64,000 bases of DNA from an uncultured Acetatifactor sp. (GTDB taxonomy: Bacteria > Bacillota > Clostridia > Lachnospirales > Lachnospiraceae): the NCBI GenBank assembly GCA_910589035.1, contig CAJUSI010000015.1:53226-117225 (forward strand), given 5' to 3'. Below are positions 17,310 through 25,046 of this stretch, one piece after another. Within the stretch, counting starts at the first letter, position 1. Each line of letters starts with the position of its first letter. The translations under genes and the position numbers were made by a program. The notes under the pieces are model-generated. The model had not been told where the DNA came from and ran no database searches. It saw nothing but the letters and a program-made list of their open reading frames with translations.

Positions 17310-17476
17310 GGCGGAAGGGGCGGGGGACTTTGCTCGGCCGGGGTAACGCTGCGACGAACTAACTGGCAACGGAGACTAAGATGCAAAGAGCGCATCCAAG
17401 TCTCCGTAACCAGTGGATTTCGCCTCCGCTAAGGACACCCCTTAGATGCCGCACAAAGTCCCCCGCCCCTTCCGCC
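17310..17476. repeat. Large structured palindromic element (perfect 23-bp arms)
   Basis: The arms 17310-17332 and 17454-17476 are exact reverse complements (GGCGGAAGGGGCGG... against its complement). Inside, ACTGG.AACGGAGACT (from about 17359) pairs with AGTCTCCGT.ACCAGT (near 17399-17414) with two mismatches, its tip carries GATGC/GCATC, and a third hairpin CTAAGG-acacc-CCTTAG sits before the right arm. The whole can fold as a closed multi-branch structure of 167 bases. It lies between spoVAD and the zinc-ribbon gene. It could be a palindromic mobile repeat or a structured RNA. I recognise no named family. Confidence 0.75.
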
Positions 17477-17521
17477 TGTTTTGCGGCAATCCGGCATAGC
17501 GTTTTCAGCAAAAAAGTTGTT

Positions 17522-18613
17522 TTATCCCAAGGTCTCTATGACCAGTGCATGGGCGATTCCCGGTACACTCTTCCCCTCGTTAAAGCTGGTCTTGCTGAGC
17601 AAAGCTCCTGTGGGCATAAAAAGCACCTTTTTCCAGTTGCGCTCTTCCAGCTGCTTCAGAATATAACCTGAAAGTGTCACGGCACTGCATCCGCAGCCGC
17701 TTCCTCCCGCATGGGTGTCCTGAGACTCTCCGTCGAAAATCTCTATACCGCAATCCATATGCTGCTCCGAAATATCATATCCCTTTTGCTGCAGCAGGTC
17801 GACCAGAATCTTCTGTCCCACCTTCCCAAGATCTCCCGTAAAAATTTTGTCGTAGTCCTCTGGCTGACTGTTAAAGTCAACAAAGTGCTGCTCCAGTGTG
17901 GACGCCGCTGCCGGAGCCATGCAGGCGCCCATATTCATGGAATCCTTCAGTCCATAATCTACGATTTTACCAACGGTCATTCCGGTGATGCGGGCCCGGG
18001 CCCCCTTCACGGCTCTCATGGAATTCTTCCGCGCGCCTTGCCTTCCATCAAGATTCTTCCCCTGAATACTGCTCTCCCCTGGATCGCTTCCCAGCACAAA
18101 GGCACCGCTTCCCGTCACTGTCCAGCTTGCAGAAAGCGGCCGCTGGCTGCCGTATTCCAGAGGAAAGCGGAATTCCTTCTCCGCACTGGCAAAATGGCTG
18201 GACGTAACGCAGACCACTCTGTCTGCAAATCCGCCCGCAATGCTCATAGCCCCCAGCACCAGCGATTCTCCGCAGGTGGAGCATGCACCGTACAGGCCGA
18301 AAAGCGGTATCTGATAGACAGAAATTCCAAAGGAGGTGGCCATGGACTGTCCCAGCAAATCTCCCGCAAAAATATAGGAAATGTCCTCCTGTTTCAATCC
18401 TGCCTTATCCAGCGCCATCCCCACTGCTTCCTTCTGCAGGGTGCTCTCCGCCTCCTCCCAGGTGGCGCATCCGAACATGTCATCCTCGCCCACCTTGTCG
18501 AACAAAAGCCCCAGCGGTCCCTGCCCCTCCTTGGTGCCCACCACGCTGGCACTGTTCAAAATGTATACCGGCCGGGCCGGTTTTATGCTTGCTGCGCCCG
18601 ATTTTTGATTCAT
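17522..18613 (-). CDS. spoVAD: Stage V sporulation protein AD
   Basis: A 363-residue thiolase-fold protein of the SpoVA dipicolinic acid transport complex, which binds DPA on the inner membrane of the forespore. Conserved segments include GPLGLLFDKV, the cysteine-containing GACSTCGESLVLG and a C-terminal HAGGSGCGCSAVTLSGYI. The ATG at 18613 is chosen because GGGAG precedes it; the frame runs six codons further to an ATG without a ribosome site. It is not beside spoVAC or spoVAE (14573-14932), which breaks the usual operon. Confidence 0.95.
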   Translation of the reverse strand: MNQKSGAASIKPARPVYILNSASVVGTKEGQGPLGLLFDKVGEDDMFGCATWEEAESTLQKEAVGMALDKAGLKQEDISYIFAGDLLGQSMATSFGISVYQIPLFGLYGACSTCGESLVLGAMSIAGGFADRVVCVTSSHFASAEKEFRFPLEYGSQRPLSASWTVTGSGAFVLGSDPGESSIQGKNLDGRQGARKNSMRAVKGARARITGMTVGKIVDYGLKDSMNMGACMAPAAASTLEQHFVDFNSQPEDYDKIFTGDLGKVGQKILVDLLQQKGYDISEQHMDCGIEIFDGESQDTHAGGSGCGCSAVTLSGYILKQLEERNWKKVLFMPTGALLSKTSFNEGKSVPGIAHALVIETLG

Positions 18614-18693
18614 AGCTCTCCCTTCCTGCATGTTTTCACACGCCTGATTCTCCTGTCTTACCTATAAAAGGCAATTTCTTCTGAAAATAAAAC

Positions 18694-18731
18694 AGCGCAG
18701 GGGTTCGGATATCAGTGCGAACCCTTGCGCT
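18694..18731 (-). terminator. Intrinsic terminator after the SH3-domain gene
   Basis: A 14-bp stem (AGCGCAAGGGTTCG with its complement, one G-U pair) and a ten-base loop are followed on the minus strand by GTTTTATTTT. It ends transcription from the SH3 gene before spoVAD. Confidence 0.8.
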
Positions 18732-18790
18732 ATTTCATTATTTCCAACAGGGAAAAAAACTATTCCTGTCTTTGGTTTAGATGGATTATG

Positions 18791-19795
18791 CTATTCTGTG
18801 GTTTCTTCGGTCACCTCATAGATCAGACTGGTAACCACATACAAAATCTCTCCGTTGTATTCCACTCTGGACCAGCCGGAATCGGGACTGTAACCAGTGC
18901 GGTGCGCCTTTTCGCCGTAATTCAGCTGGCAGCTTACGGTAGCGTCCCCCTCCGCTGTGCTCGGTTCCGTTCTTAAATTCACATATTCCTTGGGCGAAAT
19001 CCAGTCGTCGCAGTTTACGAAAATAATCGTTCTGCCGTCCCCTGTCTTCACCCGGTTGGGATCGGAGGGTACCACCGGAACCTGATAATTCAGGTCCGTC
19101 GTCAGATACTGTGTTACGGCGTATACCGTCTGACCGTTATAGTCAATTCTCGACCAGCCCGTATCGTAATTGATACCGGTTCTGAGCAATATCTCCCCGT
19201 TTACGGCCTGTGCCGCAATATTTCCCTCATCCGTGGTATCGGGTGCGGTGCGAAGGTTCACGACATCCTTCGGCATCACCTCTGTCTTCGTCTCCGTAAA
19301 TGACATGGATACACCCCCGGACGTTTCCTGCGAAGCTTCTGCGTCGGAGTCCGGCAGAACCTGAGTATCCGACTCCTTCTCCGCATCCTCCTCCGGATTG
19401 AAATTTTCTCCGGGATCTTCTGCCGTGGGCTGTCCGGCGGAAGGATCCTCTGTGGGCGATTCTCCCGGTTCGGAGGGCGGCTGCTGAAAATCATCGGACG
19501 GAGATTCCGGAATGCTTTCGGAGTTTTGCGTCCCGTCGCCTGAAATCACATGCTCATTCTCATTCTGCCCGGCCGGATGTGTAATATACCAGATTCCGGC
19601 GCTTAGAACCACGATCAGCAATATCAGACCCATGATAAAGAGAACACGAAGCCAGCCGGAGGAAGGCGCCTGCCCGTCTTCCCAGTCGTCCTCTCCCGCT
19701 TCCTCCCTGTCCAGATCCAGTTCTTCCGGTTCCTGGTTCTCCTGGTCCTGCGCCTGGTTCTGCTCCTGATCCCGCTTTCCATCCAAATCCTTCAT
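18791..19795 (-). CDS. Membrane-anchored protein with two bacterial SH3 domains
   Basis: A 334-residue protein from the ATG at 19795 (AGGAG ten bases upstream). A very acidic cytoplasmic N terminus is followed by one membrane helix (VLFIMGLILLIVVLSAGIWY), a long Ser/Pro/Glu-rich spacer, and two SH3b repeats. Each repeat has the pattern VNLRT.P.T..G and a GWSRI/VEYNG strand. SH3b domains bind cell-wall peptides, so the protein probably reaches from the membrane to the peptidoglycan. No catalytic domain is present. A terminator follows, and trpS is upstream. Confidence 0.85.
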   Translation of the reverse strand: MKDLDGKRDQEQNQAQDQENQEPEELDLDREEAGEDDWEDGQAPSSGWLRVLFIMGLILLIVVLSAGIWYITHPAGQNENEHVISGDGTQNSESIPESPSDDFQQPPSEPGESPTEDPSAGQPTAEDPGENFNPEEDAEKESDTQVLPDSDAEASQETSGGVSMSFTETKTEVMPKDVVNLRTAPDTTDEGNIAAQAVNGEILLRTGINYDTGWSRIDYNGQTVYAVTQYLTTDLNYQVPVVPSDPNRVKTGDGRTIIFVNCDDWISPKEYVNLRTEPSTAEGDATVSCQLNYGEKAHRTGYSPDSGWSRVEYNGEILYVVTSLIYEVTEETTE

Positions 19796-19888
19796 CTGCC
19801 CTTGTCTCCTTGTCTTCGTCCCGTTGCTGCACAATCGCGTGCAGCAGTTTTCTCGTTGGCGCAGTATCGGGCACGCTCTGTTTTCTCC

Positions 19889-20992
19889 TTATTGCGCGTC
19901 GTACCTCTCGCTCTGCGCCCGAATCAGCTCGGCATCCTCGAAATAATTGATCCTCATGGCGCTCTTTACCTGGGACAGCGTATCGGCTGCCACCTGGCGG
20001 GCGCAGTCGCTTCCTTTCCGCAGAACATCATAGATCGCCGGAATATCCCTTTCCAGTTCCTTCCTGCGGGTACGGATGGGCTCCAGAATCTCCTGCATTA
20101 CGTTGTTCAGGAATTTCTTTACCTTCACGTCCCCTAAGCCGCCCCGCTGGTAATGGGCCTTCAGTTCATCCAGATTTGCGTAATCCGGCAGGTATCTTCC
20201 GAAATGCTCCTGCCTGCAGAAGGCGTCCAGATAAGTGAATACCGTATTCCCCTCCAGATGTCCAGGATCGCTTACCTGCAGATGCAGGGGGTCGGTATAC
20301 ATGCTCATGATCTTCGTGCGGACCTCATCCGCCGTATCCGCCAGGTAAATACAGTTGCCCAGGGATTTGCTCATTTTCGCCTTGCCGTCCGTGCCGGGCA
20401 GTCTCTTGCAGGCTTCATTTTCCGGCAGAAGCGCGGCGGGCTCCACCAGAACCGGCGCATAAACGGTGTTGAATTTGTGCACGATCTCCCTGGTCTGCTC
20501 GATCATGGGCAGCTGGTCATCCCCCACAGGTACCGTGGTAGCTTTAAAGGCGGTAATATCCGCCGCCTGGCTGATAGGATAGGTGAAGAATCCCACCGGA
20601 ATACTGGCCTCGAAATTACGCATCTGAATCTCACTCTTGACGGTAGGATTCCTCTGAAGCCTGGCCACGGTCACCAGATCCATATAATAAAAGGTCAGCT
20701 CGCAGAGCTCGGAAATCTGCGACTGGATGAAAAGAGTGGATTTCTCCGGGTCCAGTCCGCAGGACATGTAGTCCAGGGCCACCTCAATAATATTCTGGCG
20801 CACCTTCTCCGGCTCCTCGATATTGTCGGTAAGGGCCTGGGCGTCGGCTATCATGATGAATGTCCTCTTATATTCCCCGGAATTCTGCAGCTCCACACGC
20901 CTGCGCAGCGATCCCACATAGTGCCCTACATGGAGCCTCCCCGTGGGTCTGTCTCCCGTCAGGATAATTTTTTCCGTTTCCATCTTTTCCAT
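19889..20992 (-). CDS. trpS: Tryptophanyl-tRNA synthetase
   Basis: A 367-residue class I synthetase charging tRNA-Trp. The HIGH-like motif HVGH is at 21-24 after GDRPTGRL, and the KMSKS loop appears as KAKMSKSLGN near residue 210. Length is slightly above average for bacterial TrpRS (about 330). The start at 20992 follows AGAGGAG; an ATG three codons later is possible. A promoter lies 100 bases upstream, and no T-box leader is seen in front of it, which is notable for a Firmicute synthetase. Confidence 0.96.
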   Translation of the reverse strand: MEKMETEKIILTGDRPTGRLHVGHYVGSLRRRVELQNSGEYKRTFIMIADAQALTDNIEEPEKVRQNIIEVALDYMSCGLDPEKSTLFIQSQISELCELTFYYMDLVTVARLQRNPTVKSEIQMRNFEASIPVGFFTYPISQAADITAFKATTVPVGDDQLPMIEQTREIVHKFNTVYAPVLVEPAALLPENEACKRLPGTDGKAKMSKSLGNCIYLADTADEVRTKIMSMYTDPLHLQVSDPGHLEGNTVFTYLDAFCRQEHFGRYLPDYANLDELKAHYQRGGLGDVKVKKFLNNVMQEILEPIRTRRKELERDIPAIYDVLRKGSDCARQVAADTLSQVKSAMRINYFEDAELIRAQSERYDAQ

Positions 20993-21093
20993 AATCTCCT
21001 CTCATTTCAGCATATCTGCGGCTTTTCATATTTATACCCAATTCAGTATTTGAAAGCATACTTTCAAACATCATATCCAGCTGCTTCATGTCT

Positions 21094-21122
21094 ATTATAC
21101 GAAATCTGTTTTACAAAATCAA
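21094..21122 (-). promoter_or_regulatory. trpS promoter
   Basis: On the minus strand TTGATT (21122-21117) and TATAAT (21099-21094) are separated by 17 bases. The leader of about 95 bases contains an 8-bp perfect dyad (TTTGAAAG-cata-CTTTCAAA, about 21047-21066) of unknown role. Confidence 0.7.
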
Positions 21123-21228
21123 TATACTTCAAAATAATCCATGGAAGGCAGAAATACGCAGACAAAAAATGCATGCTGGCCGTGGATTTGAATGTAGCTT
21201 AGACAAAAGATGTGAAAATGGAATATAT

Positions 21229-21269
21229 AAGTCCGTGGCAGCCATTATTCACAATGCTGCCACGGACTT
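21229..21269. terminator. 14-bp perfect hairpin after the sigma-factor gene
   Basis: AAGTCCGTGGCAGC and its exact complement are separated by 13 bases. It lies 60 bases beyond the stop of the sigma-like gene and upstream of the trpS promoter. The tail on the minus strand (ATATATTCC) is only weakly T-rich, so termination is likely but not certain. The rest of the 21000-21329 gap holds only the trpS leader and promoter. Confidence 0.55.
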
Positions 21270-21329
21270 ACAACTTCCTGCAAAACACCGGCAGGAGCAG
21301 GATTTTTCCAGAATCACAGTATTTCGTTT

Positions 21330-22910
21330 TTAAGGATCTATATACTCTCCTTCCACATAGAATACCCCGTTTACAAGGATTTTCTCCGGGTCCGGCGTTG
21401 CCAGCTTTCCCCTTCGTATCAGTTCCTCCTCCACATGGCTGGCAATTTCGGCGGAGAACAAAGTGACCCACTGATTAATCTGGGCATGCAGATGCCTGGG
21501 TACAAATTTTTCAAATCCCTTTCTGACAGCAAGGATTCTCTCACGCAGGAGACTGTCCAGTTCCCCGTCCGCGGAAGGGAACAATCCGCAGACCTCACGG
21601 AACTGCCGGGCAGTAAAGCGTGCAAAATTCAGCGCGTAACCCTTCTCATCCTTCCTGATCAGATTCCGTTCCAAGAGCCGCAGGATATCATCCTCTGTCA
21701 GCATGCTCTCAGGGATGATGCCCTCAGGGCTGTGCTCCGCGATTCCATGGTCCAGCATCCATGCCAGTCCGCCGTTTTGATAGATTCTGCAGTCATAATA
21801 TTTGCTTATCCAATAATAATAGATATGCCCCTTTCCGTCGCGATGGCAGTTACAGCCTGCATCGAATTCCGAGACCTCTTCCCTGGCATCCGGGGTCTCC
21901 TGAATATGAAACCAGCCGTGCCCGCCGTCCTTCCTGGGCGGGAAATCCCCGTCCGGGAGATGCAGCCTTGTATTTTTCAGATCCTTGATTCTCCTTCTCA
22001 GGAGAAAAGGCACAATAATATACCCCAGCCCTTCCATTCCCCTCTCACATCCGTAAAAGCCGATCCTCTTCACTTCCTCATCCCTGCTCCAGAGAACTTT
22101 TTCGCACCAGTCCGCCGTTTTCTTTACCATGGGCTCCAGACTCTCTTCTATATACGCCCGATCCGCCAGCCTCAGGATGATGAAATCCGTCACATATTTA
22201 TTTCCAGTCCTGCGCAGGGCTTCTCCGTATTCCAGTCTGGGAATCTCATCCTCGATATACATGGCGGGAATCCCCGTGCAGGCGCTGATCTCTTCCACGC
22301 TCAATGGCTTTTCGTAGGCCGCCTGACAGATTGCACGGGCGATCTGTGTGTGAAGATAGCGGTCCGAATCCATACTTCCGTTGCATCCTCTGGAGTTCCA
22401 GTTGATTCTCTGATATACCTTTCCCATTCTTTCTTCTCCTATCCATTTTCTGATTTTTTCCCGGCCCGCATTCAGACGCCATTTTATGGTGGTCTCCGGG
22501 AGGGCATACTTGAGCGAAAGCTGCCTGACAGACATTTCGCCCATATAATAATCCACAAAAATATTCCTGTATTCGGAAGAAAGTCTGTGCAGGCTTAAGA
22601 AAACCGGTTCAAATTCCTCCTCCACCGACGGGATATCTATCTGGCAGTAATCGCCCTCTATCTCGTACAGCTCCCGATTGGACAGCAGGGAGGATCGCTT
22701 CTTCCCGGCAGCAATGAAACGGGCGTAACGGTTATGGGCAATCCGCCATACCCAGCTGTCCAGAGATTCAATTTCATACCTTCCCAGCCCTTCCAGCACA
22801 TGGCACAGAATCTCTGACGCCAGATCCTCCGCATCGTACCGGCTGTTCAGCCGCCGGTAGCAGAAGCGGAATATGGGATCGATATAGGGAATTATGATTT
22901 TTCCGTCCAT
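21330..22910 (-). CDS. Sigma-70 family factor with a long C-terminal extension
   Basis: A 526-residue protein. Residues 1-165 look like an ECF sigma factor: region 2 (YDAEDLASEILCHVLEGLGR, then DSWVWRIAHNRYARF) and a region 4 helix-turn-helix (MSVRQLSLKYALPETTIKWR). The remaining 360 residues are an uncharacterised helical domain with a second winged-helix-like segment (SVEEISACTGIPAMYIEDEI) and several Trp, His and Cys residues (GCNCHRDGKGHIYYYW). This could sense a signal in place of an anti-sigma factor, none of which is encoded nearby. Start chosen from AAGGA upstream of the ATG. Divergent from purC. Confidence 0.75.
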   Translation of the reverse strand: MDGKIIIPYIDPIFRFCYRRLNSRYDAEDLASEILCHVLEGLGRYEIESLDSWVWRIAHNRYARFIAAGKKRSSLLSNRELYEIEGDYCQIDIPSVEEEFEPVFLSLHRLSSEYRNIFVDYYMGEMSVRQLSLKYALPETTIKWRLNAGREKIRKWIGEERMGKVYQRINWNSRGCNGSMDSDRYLHTQIARAICQAAYEKPLSVEEISACTGIPAMYIEDEIPRLEYGEALRRTGNKYVTDFIILRLADRAYIEESLEPMVKKTADWCEKVLWSRDEEVKRIGFYGCERGMEGLGYIIVPFLLRRRIKDLKNTRLHLPDGDFPPRKDGGHGWFHIQETPDAREEVSEFDAGCNCHRDGKGHIYYYWISKYYDCRIYQNGGLAWMLDHGIAEHSPEGIIPESMLTEDDILRLLERNLIRKDEKGYALNFARFTARQFREVCGLFPSADGELDSLLRERILAVRKGFEKFVPRHLHAQINQWVTLFSAEIASHVEEELIRRGKLATPDPEKILVNGVFYVEGEYIDP

Positions 22911-23032
22911 AAGCTTTCTTCCTTTCCGGGGTTCTTTCTTGAGAATTTCTTCGCGAAGTCCTTTCTCCTGTGGATTCTACCCTATAAGTGCCCGCAAAGA
23001 GCTCACGGATAGGTTGAATTGTCAGTTTTTAC

Positions 23033-23060
23033 TTGCTTCTTATAATATTTTCGTTATAAT
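23033..23060 (+). promoter_or_regulatory. purC promoter
   Basis: TTGCTT at 23033-23038 and TATAAT at 23055-23060, 16 bases apart. The leader is about 100 bases. I looked for a purine riboswitch core in it and saw none. Confidence 0.6.
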
Positions 23061-23165
23061 AGAATTTAGATTCCGGTGAAAAGTATTCCCGGAAAATATC
23101 CATAGGGGAAATACCATGGGAAAGGGTTTCGCGTGGAAAATGGAAAATAGCAAAGGAGCCAAAAT

Positions 23166-24041
23166 ATGAGTATGCAGGAATTTAAGCCCGTCAAAGAAGG
23201 CAAGGTACGTGAGATCTACGATATCGGCGATCAGCTGGTCATGGTGGCCACCGACCGCATCAGCTGTTTCGATGTGATTCTGGGCAATCAGGTGAATAAA
23301 AAGGGAACTGTCCTGACACAGATGTCAAAATTCTGGTTCGATATGACAAAGGATATTCTGCCGAACCATATGCTTTCCGTAGACGTACAGGATATGCCGG
23401 AATATTTCCGCCAGGAAAGGTTTGACGGCAACAGTATGCTTTGCCGTAAGCTGCACATTCTTCCTGTGGAATGCATTGTGCGGGGCTATATCACCGGAAG
23501 CGGCTGGGCAAGCTATCAGAAGGACGGCACTGTCTGCGGCATCCGCCTGCCGGAGGGCCTGCAAGAGTCTGAGCAGCTGCCGGAGCCCATCTACACCCCT
23601 TCCACCAAGGCGGAAATCGGGGATCATGACGAAAATATTTCCTTTGAGCGCAGCATCGCTTATCTGGAGAAGTTTTTCCCCGGAAAGGGAGAGGAGTACG
23701 CAGGAAAGCTTCGTGATTATTCCCTTGCACTGTATAAGAAATGCGCGGAATATGCTTACGGCCGCGGCATCATCATCGCGGACACCAAGTTTGAATTCGG
23801 TCTGGACCAGGAAGGCAATATCGTTCTGGCGGATGAGATGCTCACCCCCGACAGCTCCCGTTTCTGGCCCCTGGAGGGATATGAGCCCGGGCACGGCCAG
23901 CCCTCCTTCGACAAACAGTTTGCCCGGGACTGGCTGAAGAGCCATCCCGATCATAACTGGGTTCTTCCGGAGGATGTGGTACACAAGACCATCAAGAAAT
24001 ACCTGCAGGCCTATGAACTGCTGACGGGCTCTCCCCTGTAA
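23166..24041 (+). CDS. purC: Phosphoribosylaminoimidazole-succinocarboxamide synthase
   Basis: A 291-residue SAICAR synthetase, joining CAIR and aspartate with ATP in purine synthesis. The N-terminal KPVKEGKVREIYDIGD loop, ATDRISCFDVIL and the conserved ADTKFEFG and LADEMLTPDSSRFW segments are intact. Length matches the longer (about 290-300 residue) form. GGAGCC precedes the ATG. It is the only plus-strand member of the local purine set; purF and purB lie on the opposite strand beyond plsC. Confidence 0.97.
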   Translation: MSMQEFKPVKEGKVREIYDIGDQLVMVATDRISCFDVILGNQVNKKGTVLTQMSKFWFDMTKDILPNHMLSVDVQDMPEYFRQERFDGNSMLCRKLHILPVECIVRGYITGSGWASYQKDGTVCGIRLPEGLQESEQLPEPIYTPSTKAEIGDHDENISFERSIAYLEKFFPGKGEEYAGKLRDYSLALYKKCAEYAYGRGIIIADTKFEFGLDQEGNIVLADEMLTPDSSRFWPLEGYEPGHGQPSFDKQFARDWLKSHPDHNWVLPEDVVHKTIKKYLQAYELLTGSPL

Positions 24042-24187
24042 CAGCGCGGTTCCGACAAAACGACGCATTGTCCTGTCACGGCAGCAGAGCGGGCAGGAAA
24101 AATGCTTTCTCCTGTTACGGCAGCCGATCCGGCAGACACGCACGAGTCACGCGCCGGACAAAGGCCGAAAATATCGATCCGCCAAAA

Positions 24188-24283
24188 GGGCTGGCGGGAA
24201 ATAAGCGCATTTTACAATATATGCCGCGATGTATCAGAAGTCACGGTCATATATTGGGTGCAAATCCTATTTCCCGACAGCCC
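24188..24283. repeat. 96-bp imperfect palindrome (MITE- or REP-like)
   Basis: Arms 24188-24205 (GGGCTGGCGGGAAATAAG) and 24267-24283 are complementary at all but one base plus one bulge. Inside, CAATATATG pairs with CATATATTG, and CCGCGA with TCACGG around the tip. It fills the gap between convergent purC and plsC and ends six bases before the plsC stop. Ends of the type GGGGCTGTC recall terminal repeats of some insertion sequences, but no transposase is present. The rest of 24042-24187 holds a degenerate direct repeat (TCCTGTCACGGCAGC). Confidence 0.65.
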
Positions 24284-24288
24284 CTTCC

Positions 24289-25014
24289 TCAAATGAAACT
24301 CCCCTGCAGCTGCGCCTGAATCTTTTCCGCGATCCTCGCCTTCACCAGATCCGCAATCTCCGTAGTCTTCATTCCGGCATATTCCTCGTAAAAGATGGGT
24401 TCCAGGAAATGTACCTGGGTCCTGACCTTTCTCAGGGAATTGATTCCGAATGCCTTATAAGAATCAATAATGGCCACGGGCACAATGGGCGCCTTTGCCC
24501 TGACGGCGCATTTGAAGGAGCCTGCCATGAAGTCCTGCATATCATTCCTGTTGTGGTCATAGCCTCCCTCCGGAAAGATAATATAGCGCCGTCCCTGCTT
24601 CACCTCTTCCGCAATTTTCAATATGGTGGCCATCTGCTTCTTCATGTCATGCTTGTCCAGCCTGCTTCCCTGGATCAGGTCGATGAAGGAATCCACAATC
24701 GGCAGCCTGGAACGATAGGCGTCCATCACAATGGTACAGGGCTTCGGATGAGCGCTCATAATTCCCAGAGAATCAAACTTGCCCTGATGGTTGGAATACA
24801 TCACATATCCCCCCTCTGCGGGCAGAAATTCCTGTCCGGAGCTCTCCGTCCGTATCCGTCCGTTGTGCATCATAATGGAAATGCATCTCTTCGCCATACG
24901 ATACCGTCTTTCTTCCGAAAAGCTCTCTTCATGTCTCTCAATGTAATGCGCTTTTGACAGATAATAAACGACAAAGGGCAGTGAAACCACAATTACATAC
25001 CACAACCTTAACAC
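24289..25014 (-). CDS. plsC: 1-acyl-glycerol-3-phosphate acyltransferase-like protein
   Basis: A 241-residue membrane-associated acyltransferase. The catalytic HX4D motif is NHQGKFD (His76, Asp81) and the substrate loop is FPEGGYDHNRN. An N-terminal hydrophobic helix (LWYVIVVSLPFVVYYL) anchors it. The start is GTG at 25014, eight bases after AGGAG; a longer frame reaching 25077 overlaps purF. It would acylate lysophosphatidic acid in phospholipid synthesis, although the specific acceptor is not proven. It follows purF by 32 bases and is likely co-transcribed. Confidence 0.85.
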   Translation of the reverse strand: MLRLWYVIVVSLPFVVYYLSKAHYIERHEESFSEERRYRMAKRCISIMMHNGRIRTESSGQEFLPAEGGYVMYSNHQGKFDSLGIMSAHPKPCTIVMDAYRSRLPIVDSFIDLIQGSRLDKHDMKKQMATILKIAEEVKQGRRYIIFPEGGYDHNRNDMQDFMAGSFKCAVRAKAPIVPVAIIDSYKAFGINSLRKVRTQVHFLEPIFYEEYAGMKTTEIADLVKARIAEKIQAQLQGSFI

Positions 25015-25046
25015 TTTGCTCACTCCTTGCACATAAACAACGGAAA

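Noticed and set aside
17138..17671. Several overlapping short frames across the palindromic element
   Set aside because: All derive from GC-rich inverted repeats, appear on both strands and lack ribosome sites.
20993..21120. T-box leader before trpS
   Set aside because: The leader from the mapped promoter motif is under 100 bases and lacks the T-box sequence and a specifier stem.
23061..23165. Purine riboswitch before purC
   Set aside because: No conserved three-way-junction core was found in the short leader.
24251..24290. Resemblance to part of a cobalamin riboswitch (GGGTGCAAATCC then ACAGCCCC)
   Set aside because: The segment is one arm of a near-complete palindrome, other conserved riboswitch parts are missing, and it lies between two convergent gene ends.
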